NCBI RefSeq assembly: GCF_001666835.1
Contig: NZ_LZJF01000141.1
Location: forward strand, 62,001 to 126,000
Direction: 5' to 3'
Length of the DNA: 64,000 nt
Source: Mycobacterium sp. E3251
Lineage (GTDB): Bacteria; Actinomycetota; Actinomycetes; Mycobacteriales; Mycobacteriaceae
Made by a program: the position numbers and the translations under genes. How positions within the stretch are numbered: position 1 is the stretch's first letter; every line of letters starts with the position of its first letter. Shown here piece by piece: positions 34,750 to 43,430 of this stretch. Under the pieces are notes generated by a model. That model was not told the origin of the DNA and made no database searches. It saw only the letters and a program-made list of their open reading frames with translations.

Positions 34750-35270
34750 AGCGGCTCGAGCCCCGTCAGGTGGCGCTGAGCCAGTTCGCGGTAGGCCTGC
34801 GGATTCACCTTCACCCACATCTCGGCGCCCGTCCCGGCGACCGGACCCTTGATCTGCGCCGGCGCGCCGACGGCGAGCATCCCGGCTGGGATCTGGGTGC
34901 CGGCCGTCACCAGCGAGTGGGCCGCGATCAGGCTCCGCGCGCCGATCACCGCGCCGTCGAGGACGGTGGCGTGGTTGGCGATCAAGGCCTCCGACCCGAC
35001 GTGCACCCCGTGAATGCAGCACATGTGCGCCACCGTGGCGCCGGGGCCGATGTCGACCGGGATGCCCGGCGGCGCGTGCAGCACGGACCCGTCTTGCACG
35101 TTCGCGCCCTCCCGCACGACGATGGGACCGTAATCGCCGCGCAGGACGGTGTTGAACCACACCGAAGCACCGGCCTCGACGACAACGTCGCCGATCAGGG
35201 TGGCGGTCGGGGCCACGAACGCGGTGGGATCCACCCGCGGCGCCCGACCTTCGAATGCAAACAGCGGCAT
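34746..35270 (-). CDS. Gamma-carbonic-anhydrase-like hexapeptide-repeat protein (Rv3525c-like)
   Basis: A 174-aa left-handed beta-helix protein made of hexapeptide turns (PTATLIGDVVVEAGASVWFN, VREGANVQDGSVLHA, GPGATVAHMCCIHGVHVG, AVIGARSLIAAHSLVTAG). The zinc-ligand positions are represented by histidines in the AHMCCIHG segment. It is the same length as Rv3525c. Many such proteins lack measurable carbonic anhydrase activity, and the role in this cluster is not known. Its 3' end shares four bases with the preceding convergent gene. Confidence 0.88.
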   Translation of the reverse strand: MPLFAFEGRAPRVDPTAFVAPTATLIGDVVVEAGASVWFNTVLRGDYGPIVVREGANVQDGSVLHAPPGIPVDIGPGATVAHMCCIHGVHVGSEALIANHATVLDGAVIGARSLIAAHSLVTAGTQIPAGMLAVGAPAQIKGPVAGTGAEMWVKVNPQAYRELAQRHLTGLEPL

Positions 35271-35353
35271 CGTCTAGATATACCCCGAGCGGGCATCGGC
35301 CGCGCATATGTCGTGGCCAGACTCGCCGTCGTTGCGCGCCCCTGCCGCAAAAC

Positions 35354-35367
35354 TGTAACGTGTTCTA
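35354..35367. promoter_or_regulatory. KstR operator before kshA
   Basis: TGTAACGTGTTCTA fits TnnAACnnGTTnnA. It lies 30 bp upstream of the kshA GTG, which here does have a ribosome site (GGAGG). Confidence 0.92.
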
Positions 35368-35397
35368 GTTAGAGGGGTCGTGAGTTGGAGGTGACTG

Positions 35398-36555
35398 GTG
35401 AGTACCGACACCAAAGCGGTTGGCATCCGGGAGATCGATCCCGGCGCGTTGCCGACGAGGTACGCCCGGGGCTGGCACTGCCTGGGCGTCGCGAAGGATT
35501 TCCAGGACGGTAAGCCGCACTCCGTCGAGGCGTTCGGTACCAAGCTGGTGGTTTTCGCCGACTCGACTGGGGACCTGAAGGTGCTGGACGGTTACTGCCG
35601 GCACATGGGTGGGGACCTTTCGGAAGGCACCATCAAGGGTGACGAGGTGGCCTGCCCGTTCCACGATTGGCGCTGGGGTGGCGATGGGCGCTGCAAGCTG
35701 GTGCCGTACGCCAAGCGCACACCCAAGACGGCGCGCACCCGCTCGTGGACGACGGACGTACGTGGCGGCCTGCTCTTCGTGTGGCATGACCACGAGCAGA
35801 ACCCGCCGGACCCGGCGGTGCGGATTCCCGACATCCCGGAAGCGGCCAGCGACGAGTGGACCGAATGGCGGTGGAACCGGATCCTTATCGAGGGATCGAA
35901 CTGCCGCGACATCATCGATAACGTCACCGACATGGCGCACTTCTTCTACATTCACTTCGGTTTGCCGACGTACTTCAAGAACGTTTTCGAGGGGCACATC
36001 GCGTCGCAGTATCTGCACAACGTGGGGCGGCCGGACGTCAACGACCTGGGCACCTCATACGGGGAGGCGCACCTCGACTCGGAAGCGTCCTATTTCGGGC
36101 CGTCCTTCATGATCAACTGGCTGCACAACAGCTACGGCGGATACAAGGCCGAGTCGATCCTGATCAACTGCCACTACCCGGTGACCCAGAACTCGTTCAT
36201 GCTGCAATGGGGCGTCATCGTCGAAAAGCCCAAGGGCATGGACGAAAAGATGACCGAGAAGCTGTCGCGGGTGTTCACCGAAGGCGTCAGCAAGGGCTTC
36301 CTCCAGGACGTCGAAATCTGGAAGCACAAGACCCGCATCGACAACCCGCTGCTGGTCGAGGAGGACGGCGCCGTCTACCAGCTGCGTCGCTGGTATCAGC
36401 AGTTCTACGTCGACGTTGCCGACATCCAGCCGGAAATGGTGGAGCGCTTCGAGATCGAGGTGGACACTACGCGCGCCAACGAGTACTGGAACGCCGAGGT
36501 CGAAGAGAACCTGAAGACCAAAGAGACCGAAGACGTTCCCGCGGAGCAACACTGA
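35398..36555 (+). CDS. kshA: 3-Ketosteroid-9-alpha-hydroxylase oxygenase component KshA
   Basis: A 385-aa Rieske oxygenase. The Rieske cluster ligands are C67-x-H69 and C86-x2-H89 (GYCRHMGGDLSEG, CPFHDW). The mononuclear iron ligands are H181 and H186 in DNVTDMAHFFYIHFGLP. It hydroxylates C9 of 1,4-androstadiene-3,17-dione or the CoA thioester, and with KstD opens ring B. The reductase KshB is encoded elsewhere. It starts at a GTG with GGAGG six bases upstream. Confidence 0.97.
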   Translation: MSTDTKAVGIREIDPGALPTRYARGWHCLGVAKDFQDGKPHSVEAFGTKLVVFADSTGDLKVLDGYCRHMGGDLSEGTIKGDEVACPFHDWRWGGDGRCKLVPYAKRTPKTARTRSWTTDVRGGLLFVWHDHEQNPPDPAVRIPDIPEAASDEWTEWRWNRILIEGSNCRDIIDNVTDMAHFFYIHFGLPTYFKNVFEGHIASQYLHNVGRPDVNDLGTSYGEAHLDSEASYFGPSFMINWLHNSYGGYKAESILINCHYPVTQNSFMLQWGVIVEKPKGMDEKMTEKLSRVFTEGVSKGFLQDVEIWKHKTRIDNPLLVEEDGAVYQLRRWYQQFYVDVADIQPEMVERFEIEVDTTRANEYWNAEVEENLKTKETEDVPAEQH

Positions 36556-36560
36556 CAGAC

Positions 36561-37007
36561 ATGCCCGGCGATCAGGTTCCTGACGTCGATCGGCTCGCTC
36601 GGTCGATGCTGTTGCTGCATGGCGATCACCACAATCACGACGAGCGACCGGTCAGTTCCGAACGAAACGGCGGAACTTGGTCGAAGTCAAGGGATTTCGC
36701 CAACGATCCGCAACGGGCCGCCGCCGTCGCCGAGGCCAGTCGCGCCGACCGAGAACGCTACCTCAGTTCGGGGCTGCTTCCGGTGGACTGTCGGTTCTGC
36801 CATGTCACGGTCACCGTCCGAAGGCTCGGCCCGGGCCACACCGCCGTGCAATGGAACACCGAAGCCTGGCAGCGCTGCGCGCACTTCACCGAGGTGCGTA
36901 ACTCCGGTGGCGATACCGCACGCATCCGGTCGTGCCCCAAACTGAGCGACAGCATCGAACACGCCGTTGCGGAGGGCTATCTGGCCGAGCCGGCGCCCGA
37001 GGACTGA
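36561..37007 (+). CDS. Conserved hypothetical protein after kshA (Rv3527-like)
   Basis: A 148-aa protein starting MPGDQVPDVDRLARSM, five bases after the kshA stop. It is rich in charged residues and has a C-x2-C-H motif (PVDCRFCHVTVTV) plus a second C-A-H and a late cysteine, which could bind a metal. No known domain was recognised. Rv3527 in M. tuberculosis has nearly the same length and position. Co-transcription with kshA suggests an accessory role for the oxygenase, but nothing in the sequence proves it. Confidence 0.78.
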   Translation: MPGDQVPDVDRLARSMLLLHGDHHNHDERPVSSERNGGTWSKSRDFANDPQRAAAVAEASRADRERYLSSGLLPVDCRFCHVTVTVRRLGPGHTAVQWNTEAWQRCAHFTEVRNSGGDTARIRSCPKLSDSIEHAVAEGYLAEPAPED

Positions 37008-37008
37008 T

Positions 37009-38154
37009 CTACAGCCCGGCGAAGCGTTCCTTCACCGTTTCGGTGGTCAGCCCGTAATCGGCCAGCGAGTACCGATGTTTCGGCGCCCGCTCGCCGGACT
37101 GGCTGTCGGCGTGCGTCTTTTCCATCGCCGCCTTCGCCTCATCGGTCAGCGTCAAACCGAAGTGCCGATAGATGTCGGCCACCGTGCCGATCGGATCGGC
37201 GATCAGTTCCTTGTAGTCGACGTCATAGAACTGGGCCGGCGAGTATTTGGCGCGGGCGGTGTTGAAGCGCTCCAGCCCACGCGACCAGGTGTCCATTGCG
37301 TCAGCGCCGATTTGAGCTCCGTCGAACGACGTCGACCATCCCTCCGCGGTGTGCTGGGCAAGCGAGCACATCGATGCCATGATGGTCTCGACCGGCCGGT
37401 GCGTCTGAATCACCAGCGCGTCGGGATACGTTGCCATCAAGGCGTCCAACGCGAACAGATGGCTGGGATTCTTCAGCACCCAACGCTTTTCGACGTCGTT
37501 GAGTCCAATCAGCTGGAGGTTCTTCCGATGCCGCTGGTAGGACGGCGTCCAATCCTGCTGCGACAGCCACTGCGCGTAGGTGGGCACGTGCGCCAACGTC
37601 TCGTAGGACACCGAATGCAGCGATTGCCGAAGCAGCTGCCAGCACTCCTCTAGTTCGTACGCGGCCATGAAGTGCAGTCCGGTGTAACCCGGATTGTCCC
37701 GGTGGTGCTGGTTGAATTGCGCGTCGAGTTGGCGATAAAGCGGGTGCGAATCCCAGGTTTCGCGCGGTGGACGCGGCTGCGGGAATTCGGCCAGCCACAT
37801 GTGCAGGCCCTGATGAGCGGGGTCGGCGCCGAGCAGGCGGTGCAGCGCGGTGGTGCCGGTGCGCACCAGGCCGGTGACGAAGATCGGGCGTTCGATCACT
37901 ACGTCGGCGTGCTGCGGGTACTGCTTCCACGAAGCCTCGGACAGCAACCTGGCCACCAGCGCGCCGCGCAGGAAGAACCGATTCATCTTGCTGCCCAACA
38001 CCGTTAGGCCGGCTTCGCGCCGGTAGGAATCCAGCAGCACCTCCAGCGCTTCGAGGTAGTTGTCGTCGTCGGCGCCGAAGTCGTCGAGGCCGGTCACCTT
38101 GGTGGCGGATGCATGCAGTTCGTCGACGGTGCCGATATCGGTGCGATCGGACAT
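37009..38154 (-). CDS. Sulfotransferase family protein (Rv3529c-like)
   Basis: A 381-aa protein with the sulfotransferase 5'-phosphosulfate-binding loop FVTGLVRTGTTALHRLLGAD (about residues 92-111), the WVLKNPSHL segment and the 3'-phosphate region LVIQTHRPVETIMASM. PAPS-dependent sulfation of a lipid or sterol is the family reaction; no acceptor is known. Same length class as Rv3529c. The ATG overlaps the stop of the SDR gene upstream in the operon by one base. Its stop lies one base from the convergent gene. Confidence 0.85.
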   Translation of the reverse strand: MSDRTDIGTVDELHASATKVTGLDDFGADDDNYLEALEVLLDSYRREAGLTVLGSKMNRFFLRGALVARLLSEASWKQYPQHADVVIERPIFVTGLVRTGTTALHRLLGADPAHQGLHMWLAEFPQPRPPRETWDSHPLYRQLDAQFNQHHRDNPGYTGLHFMAAYELEECWQLLRQSLHSVSYETLAHVPTYAQWLSQQDWTPSYQRHRKNLQLIGLNDVEKRWVLKNPSHLFALDALMATYPDALVIQTHRPVETIMASMCSLAQHTAEGWSTSFDGAQIGADAMDTWSRGLERFNTARAKYSPAQFYDVDYKELIADPIGTVADIYRHFGLTLTDEAKAAMEKTHADSQSGERAPKHRYSLADYGLTTETVKERFAGL

Positions 38155-38936
38155 CAGTTGTGGTACTCCCCGCAGTTGACATCCAGGGTCTGTCCGGTGA
38201 TGCCGCTCGACAGATCGCTGGCCAGGAATAGGATCGCCGAGGCCACCTCGTCTTCGGTGGGCAGGCGCTTCAGGTCGGAGTTCGCCGCGGTAGCCGCGTA
38301 GATCTGGTCCGCCGTGGTGCCGTACTTGCCAGCCTGGTGCTCGAAATAAGCCTGCAACGTCTCACCCCAGATATAGCCGGGGGCAACGGAATTGACGCGG
38401 ATCCCCTTCTCACCCAATTCGGTGGCCAGCGATTGCGACATGGACAGCAACGCCGACTTGGCCATCTTGTAGGCGCCGTATTTGGCCTGAGAGTGCCGTA
38501 GCACCATGGAGTTGACGTTGACGATCGATCCGTGCGAGGACTCCAGCGCGGGCGTGAAGGCCTGGATGAGCCGTAACGCGCCGAGCGCGCTCAGCTCGAT
38601 CGCGTCACGGATGTGCTGGAAGCTGGTGCCGGCCAACGGTTTCATGGACGGCACCCGGAACGCGTTGTTGATCAGCACGTCGACCTTGCCGTAGGTCGCC
38701 ATCGTGGTCTCGACGAGGTAGTTGACTTCGTCGTCGTCGGTGATATCGGCACGCACCGCCAGTGCCTTGTGCCCGGTGTCGTTGATCTGTTTGGCGACAC
38801 TTTCCAGTCGCTCCACGGTGCGCGCTGCCAGCACCAGGTCGGCGCCGTCCCGGGAGCACCGGTGCGCCAGGGTGGTGCCGAGCCCCGGTCCCACGCCACT
38901 GATGACGACGACCTTGCCGTCGAGCATTTCTGACAT
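38154..38936 (-). CDS. Short-chain dehydrogenase/reductase (Rv3530c-like)
   Basis: A 260-aa SDR. It has the glycine motif SGVGPGLGTTLAHR, NNAFRVP in place of NNAG, a catalytic serine in VNVNSMVLRHSQ and YKMAK as the Tyr-x3-Lys pair. The ATG at SEMLDGKVVV gives exactly the 260 aa recalled for Rv3530c; a GTG two codons upstream overlaps the stop of the preceding gene and is an alternative. The substrate is unknown, presumably a hydroxy- or ketosteroid intermediate, since the operon is headed by a KstR site. Confidence 0.88.
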   Translation of the reverse strand: MSEMLDGKVVVISGVGPGLGTTLAHRCSRDGADLVLAARTVERLESVAKQINDTGHKALAVRADITDDDEVNYLVETTMATYGKVDVLINNAFRVPSMKPLAGTSFQHIRDAIELSALGALRLIQAFTPALESSHGSIVNVNSMVLRHSQAKYGAYKMAKSALLSMSQSLATELGEKGIRVNSVAPGYIWGETLQAYFEHQAGKYGTTADQIYAATAANSDLKRLPTEDEVASAILFLASDLSSGITGQTLDVNCGEYHN

Positions 38937-38938
38937 CG

Positions 38939-40066
38939 TCACCCCAGCATCCTGGCCGCAATTTGTTGTTGACGCAGCGCTATTCGCGCACGCCACTCGT
39001 CATCGGAAATCTTATTGTGCTCGAAGTAGGGCAACGCGGCCGGTATGGCGTCGAAGTCGACCAGCTCCACGGTGGGGCCGTCGGCCTCGGTGAGTTGACG
39101 GGACACCCGCTGCCAGCGGAACTGCAGGAAGCCCCGCCGATGGTTCAGCGTCTCCACCCAGTTCGTCACACCCGGGTTCTGGTCGGCCACGACGATGCGC
39201 ACCTTTCCGTCCGGATCCGCTTGCGCCTGAGTGTTGTTCAGCGACGTCTGGTGGTTGATGTAGTCCAGCGAGATGTACCACAGGCTGCCGAGTTGGAAGC
39301 CGAGGTAGGGTGCGTCGGAGACCGGGATGGTGATCACCAGCGCCTGATCGGGCCGCAGGTCGTAGTGGCCCACCGACGAATATTGCGTCGCCAGACCGCC
39401 CGGCGTCAGCCGGGGCGCGACCATCGTGTTGACCGGCAGGTCGAGATAGAACCATTGCGGGAATTGCAGCCAGGTCTTCACCCGGTTAACAAGTTGCTTT
39501 CCGGCCGTGGCGTAACGCTTTTCGATGGTCTCGCGGGTCAGCGGGGGCGGGGCGGTACCCGCGGTGTCCAGCCGGGAGATGGCCAGCGTCCCGCGCTGTG
39601 CCGACCAGTCACCATAGACCTCGCGGATGACCAGCTGCCCGTTGCTGGTGGGCCGCACCCGCCACTCGAAGCTGCCGTCCGCGGCGATGTCTAGCTCACG
39701 GTCGTCGAACGCCGCTTGGCTGGCCGGCACGTTGTCGTCGGTGTATTCCCCGCCGAGCAGCTGGAAGCTCAGATCGGTCGTGGTGCCGCGCTTGCCGGTG
39801 ACGACATAGTCGTGATTGGCGTGCACCCGGGTGCCGAAGTAGAGAGTGTCGGGGTTGTCCAGGCCCATCTTGGTGAACGGCCCGGTTCCTGACTGCAGGA
39901 ACGGGTGGTCCCGGTCGTAGTCGAAGGCTAGGTGGATGCAGGCCGAAACGCAGCCCGCCAGATACTGCAGCCCTTCGAGCAGGTCTGCTTCGGTCTCGAT
40001 GAAGGGTGCGTCGGCGACCAGTTTCTCGGCTTCGACGATCGCTGAGGTGAGAGGATCAGAGAACAC
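38939..40066 (-). CDS. DUF1214-containing conserved protein (Rv3531c-like)
   Basis: A 375-aa protein, the length recalled for Rv3531c. The central and C-terminal parts (YFGTRVHANHDYVVTGKRGT, LAISRLDTAG, ITIPVSDAPYLGFQLGSLWY) resemble the DUF1214 beta-sandwich found in several mycobacterial proteins. No catalytic motif is evident. The GTG start lies 10 bp from a perfect KstR palindrome with no ribosome site between them, so it is the first gene of a KstR-controlled operon with the SDR and the sulfotransferase. Confidence 0.82.
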   Translation of the reverse strand: MFSDPLTSAIVEAEKLVADAPFIETEADLLEGLQYLAGCVSACIHLAFDYDRDHPFLQSGTGPFTKMGLDNPDTLYFGTRVHANHDYVVTGKRGTTTDLSFQLLGGEYTDDNVPASQAAFDDRELDIAADGSFEWRVRPTSNGQLVIREVYGDWSAQRGTLAISRLDTAGTAPPPLTRETIEKRYATAGKQLVNRVKTWLQFPQWFYLDLPVNTMVAPRLTPGGLATQYSSVGHYDLRPDQALVITIPVSDAPYLGFQLGSLWYISLDYINHQTSLNNTQAQADPDGKVRIVVADQNPGVTNWVETLNHRRGFLQFRWQRVSRQLTEADGPTVELVDFDAIPAALPYFEHNKISDDEWRARIALRQQQIAARMLG

Positions 40067-40076
40067 GCCTAGACGC

Positions 40077-40090
40077 TAGAACGTGTTCTA
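40077..40090. promoter_or_regulatory. KstR operator before the DUF1214 gene
   Basis: TAGAACGTGTTCTA, a perfect palindrome, is 10 bp upstream of the GTG start of the DUF1214 gene. The gene on the other side points toward it, so control is one-directional. Confidence 0.93.
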
Positions 40091-40153
40091 CTTTTTCGTC
40101 AATGGCGAACATTCCCGCGCGTCGGCCGCACGTTCAAAGACGAGGCCGACTCG

Positions 40154-40465
40154 CTAAGGTGCGCACTGCTGCGACAGGTCGATCAGATGCTGCCGCACGT
40201 CGGGATGCCGATTCAGGTAGTCCATGACGTTGCCGTTGCCGCCCTCCGCCTGAGACTTGGCCTGCAGCTGCTGGTGGAGCTGCGGATGCTGCTTCAGGTA
40301 CGAGTCGATGGAATTGCCGACCGTCTGATTGCACTGCGGAGCCGCGTTGACTGTGCCCGCCAGTGGCACCGCGATCACCGCGGCGGCGGCAGCGGTCATT
40401 AGCCCCCCGACGAGCAGGCCGTACAGCCCGTGGCGGCGGGCGCCGACTGTGTTGGATGTGCTCAT
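40154..40465 (-). CDS. Exported hemophore-related protein
   Basis: A 103-aa protein with a signal peptide (GLYGLLVGGLMTAAAAAVIA, cleavage after NAA). The mature domain of about 60 residues has two cysteines, one at each end (APQCNQTVG and SQQCAP). It also has the repeated helix pattern YLKQHPQLHQQL and YLNRHPDVRQHLI. This pattern is typical of mycobacterial hemophore-like proteins related to Rv0203. Haem binding is an inference. It occupies the place where M. tuberculosis has PPE genes, and no KstR site precedes it. Confidence 0.78.
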   Translation of the reverse strand: MSTSNTVGARRHGLYGLLVGGLMTAAAAAVIAVPLAGTVNAAPQCNQTVGNSIDSYLKQHPQLHQQLQAKSQAEGGNGNVMDYLNRHPDVRQHLIDLSQQCAP

Positions 40466-40529
40466 GCGCGCCAGAATACTCGCGGCAGCTTTGCGTAGGC
40501 TGTGCGTTCCGGAGCTCAGGAACCAGTGG

Positions 40530-41591
40530 TCAGCGTGAGGCGGCGGCGCCGCTTTCTTGCTCGCGCTTGATCTCCAGCGCGATGTCGATGAGCTGGTCTT
40601 CCTGGCCGCCGATGAGCTTGCGCTGGCCCGCACGGTGCAGCAGCTGGTGGGCGGGCACGCCGTAGCGCTCGGACTGGCGGATGGCGTGCTTGAGGAAGCT
40701 CGAGTACACCCCGGAGTAGCCCATGATCAGCGCATTGCGGTCCAGCAGACACTCGGCCGGCATGGCCGGTGCGACCACCTCTTCGGCGGCGTCGGCGATG
40801 TCGAAGAAGTCGATACCCGTCTTCACGCCGATCTTGTCGAACACCCCGATGAGCGCCTCGACGGGCGCGTTGCCCGCGCCGGCGCCGAACCGCCGACACG
40901 AGCCGTCGATCTGCTTGGCGCCCGCCCGAACGGCCTCCACGGTGTTGGCCACCCCGAGCCCGAGGTTCTCGTGCCCGTGGAAACCGACCTGGGCGTCATC
41001 GCCAAGCTCGGCGACCAGCGCGGCCACCCGGTCGCGGACCCCCTCGAGAACCAGCGCGCCGGCCGAGTCCACCACGTAGACGCACTGGCAGCCCGCGTCG
41101 GCCATGATGCGGGCCTGGGCGGCGAGCTTTTCCGGCGAGATGGTGTGGCTCATCATCAGGAACCCGACGGTCTCCAGCCCCAGCTCGCGCGCCAGGCCGA
41201 AGTGCTGGATCGACACATCCGCCTCGGTGCAGTGGGTGGCGATCCGGCAGATCGAGCCGCCGTTGTTCTGGGCTTCCTTGATGTCCTCTTTGGTGCCGAC
41301 GCCGGGCAGCATCAAAAAGGCGATCTTGGCTTCCTTGGCCGTCTCGGCGGCCAGCTTGATCAGCTCCTGCTCGGGCGTCTTGGAGAACCCGTAGTTGAAG
41401 CTCGATCCGCCCAGCCCGTCGCCGTGGGTGACCTCGATGACCGGCACGCCGGCGGTGTCCAGGGCCGCCACGATGGCGCCCACCTCTTCTTTGGTGAATT
41501 GGTGGCGTTTGTGGTGAGAGCCGTCCCGCAGCGACGTGTCGGTCAACCGCACGTCCCAGATCGGGTTGAAGAAGATGTCGTGCGTACTCAT
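40530..41591 (-). CDS. hsaF: 4-Hydroxy-2-oxoacid aldolase HsaF
   Basis: A 353-aa class II pyruvate aldolase of the HMGL/DmpG type. Metal and pyruvate residues are visible in [31 protein letters not shown] and [19 protein letters not shown] (HxH). The C-terminal communication domain interacts with HsaG. It cleaves 4-hydroxy-2-oxohexanoate to pyruvate and propanal, which is passed directly to HsaG. The gene overlaps hsaG by four bases (ATGA). Confidence 0.96.
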   Translation of the reverse strand: MSTHDIFFNPIWDVRLTDTSLRDGSHHKRHQFTKEEVGAIVAALDTAGVPVIEVTHGDGLGGSSFNYGFSKTPEQELIKLAAETAKEAKIAFLMLPGVGTKEDIKEAQNNGGSICRIATHCTEADVSIQHFGLARELGLETVGFLMMSHTISPEKLAAQARIMADAGCQCVYVVDSAGALVLEGVRDRVAALVAELGDDAQVGFHGHENLGLGVANTVEAVRAGAKQIDGSCRRFGAGAGNAPVEALIGVFDKIGVKTGIDFFDIADAAEEVVAPAMPAECLLDRNALIMGYSGVYSSFLKHAIRQSERYGVPAHQLLHRAGQRKLIGGQEDQLIDIALEIKREQESGAAASR

Positions 41592-42520
41592 GCCTGCGCT
41601 CCCGGCGCCGTAGCGGATAGTGACTCCTTGGCGATCTCCTCGCCGACCTTGGTGGCCGCGGCGGTCATGATGTCCAGGTTGCCCGCGTACGGGGGCAGGT
41701 AATCGCCTGCGCCCTCGACCTCGACGAACGTGGTGACGACCGCCTGGCCGCCGGAGTTGATCGACGGCTCGTCGAACTGCGGCTCGTTGAGCAGCCGATA
41801 TCCCGGCACGTAGGTCTGCACCTCGGCCACGACGTCGTGGATGGATTTGGCGATCGCGTCCCGGTCGGCGTCTTCGGGGATGGCGCAGAAGATGGTGTCG
41901 CGCATGATCATCGGCGGGTCTGCGGGGTTGAGGATGATGATCGCCTTGCCACGCTTGGCGCCGCCGATCGTTTCCACACCCTTGCTGGTGGTCTTGGTGA
42001 ATTCGTCGATGTTGGCGCGGGTGCCCGGCCCCGCCGACACCGACGCCACCGACGCCACGATCTCGGCGTACGGCACGCCGCCCTGATCGACCAATGCGCG
42101 ACTGACCGCGTACACGATCGGGATGGTCGCCTGACCCCCGCAGGTGATCATGTTGACGTTCGGCGCATCCAGGTGCTGCCGCAGGTTGGCCGGCGGGATG
42201 ACCGCCGGACCCACCGCGGCCGGCGTCAAATCGATCGCGCGGATTCCCGCCGCCTCATACTTCGGCGCGGCGTCGCGGTGCACGTAGGCGCTGGTCGCCT
42301 CGAACACCAGGTCGGGTTTCTCCGACTGCGCCAGCAGCCAGTCCACCCCTTCGTGGGTGGTCTCCAACCCCAGCTTGCGGGCCCGTGCCAGGCCTTCGCT
42401 GTCCGGGTCGATGCCCACCATCCAGCGCGGCTCCAACCAATCCGACCGCAACAATTTGTAGAGCAGGTCAGTGCTGATGTTTCCCGACCCGACAATGGCC
42501 ACACTCGCCTTAGCCGGCAT
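41588..42520 (-). CDS. hsaG: Acylating propanal/acetaldehyde dehydrogenase HsaG
   Basis: A 310-aa DmpF-type dehydrogenase. The NAD-binding start is [20 protein letters not shown], and the catalytic cysteine is in [19 protein letters not shown]. It converts propanal to propionyl-CoA with NAD and CoA, receiving the aldehyde through a channel from HsaF. It lies 52 bp downstream of hsaE with an ATG start and overlaps hsaF. Confidence 0.96.
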   Translation of the reverse strand: MPAKASVAIVGSGNISTDLLYKLLRSDWLEPRWMVGIDPDSEGLARARKLGLETTHEGVDWLLAQSEKPDLVFEATSAYVHRDAAPKYEAAGIRAIDLTPAAVGPAVIPPANLRQHLDAPNVNMITCGGQATIPIVYAVSRALVDQGGVPYAEIVASVASVSAGPGTRANIDEFTKTTSKGVETIGGAKRGKAIIILNPADPPMIMRDTIFCAIPEDADRDAIAKSIHDVVAEVQTYVPGYRLLNEPQFDEPSINSGGQAVVTTFVEVEGAGDYLPPYAGNLDIMTAAATKVGEEIAKESLSATAPGAQA

Positions 42521-42572
42521 GACGCTCCTTTGCGAAGCTCTCGATATTTAAGTCCGACGATTTAATTCGAGA

Positions 42573-43358
42573 CTATTCGAACGACAATTGAACAGAACCC
42601 AGGCCCGTGAAGTCGGCCACGAACTGGTCTCCGGCGTGCGCGTCGATCGCTCGCGTGCACGATCCGGGAAGCACCAGGTCGCCTTTGCGCAGCCGTACGC
42701 CGAAGCCCTCCACCTTGCGGGCCAGCCAAGCCACCGCGGTGACCGGGTTGCCCAGCACCGCGTCGGTGCGGCCCTTGGCCACGACCTCGCCGTTGCAGCT
42801 GAGGACCGCATCGATTCCTTTGACGTCGATGTCGCGCGGCGAGACGCGCCCCTTGCCGAGCACGAAGCCGGCGGACGAGGCGTTGTCGGCGATGGTGTCG
42901 CACAACTCGATCTTCCAGTCGGTGATCCTGGTGTCGATCAACTCGATCGAAGGGACCAGCGCCTCGGTGGCCGCCAGCACGTCCTCCTCGGTGCAGCTGG
43001 CTCCCGGCAGGTCGGCGTTCAGGATGAAACCGACCTCGACCTCGACCCTCGGCCACAGGTAGCGGCTCGCCTTGACCGGCGTGTCTTCGAACAGTTGCAT
43101 CTCGTCCAGCAAATGCCCGTAGTCCGGCTCGTCGACCCCCATCATCTGCTGGATCGCCTTCGACGACAGGCCCACCTTGTGGCCCAGCACGCGGGCTCCC
43201 TCGGCGACCCGCTGACGAATGTTGATCAGCTGGATTTCGTAGGCGTCGACGACGTCGATGTCGGGGTAGGCGGCAGTCAGCGGCGCGATCGGCTCGCGGC
43301 TCCGCTCAGCCTGCGCCAAGTCGGCAGCGAGCTCGTCTCGCGTCGCAACACTGAGCAT
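42573..43358 (-). CDS. hsaE: 2-Hydroxypentadienoate-type hydratase HsaE
   Basis: A 261-aa hydratase, the same length as recalled for Rv3536c. It belongs to the FAH-like/MhpD group: YEIQLINIRQRVAEGARVLG, HKVGLSSKAIQQMMGVDEPD, RVEVEVGFIL (metal-binding acidic residues) and LIDTRITDWKIELCDTIADN. It hydrates 2-hydroxyhexa-2,4-dienoate to 4-hydroxy-2-oxohexanoate for HsaF. It is the first gene of hsaE-hsaG-hsaF and starts 57 bp from the KstR site shared with kstD. Confidence 0.96.
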   Translation of the reverse strand: MLSVATRDELAADLAQAERSREPIAPLTAAYPDIDVVDAYEIQLINIRQRVAEGARVLGHKVGLSSKAIQQMMGVDEPDYGHLLDEMQLFEDTPVKASRYLWPRVEVEVGFILNADLPGASCTEEDVLAATEALVPSIELIDTRITDWKIELCDTIADNASSAGFVLGKGRVSPRDIDVKGIDAVLSCNGEVVAKGRTDAVLGNPVTAVAWLARKVEGFGVRLRKGDLVLPGSCTRAIDAHAGDQFVADFTGLGSVQLSFE

Positions 43359-43415
43359 CTGCGGAAGTCTCCTCATTCGTGTGACCGGCCCAGTAGCGCC
43401 CGGCCCGGGCAATTC

Positions 43416-43429
43416 TATAACGTGTTCTA
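43416..43429. promoter_or_regulatory. KstR operator between hsaE and kstD
   Basis: TATAACGTGTTCTA matches TnnAACnnGTTnnA and ends one base before the kstD ATG. Its left half, TATAAC, is also a good -10 hexamer for a transcript starting at that ATG. Confidence 0.93.
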
Positions 43430-43430
43430 C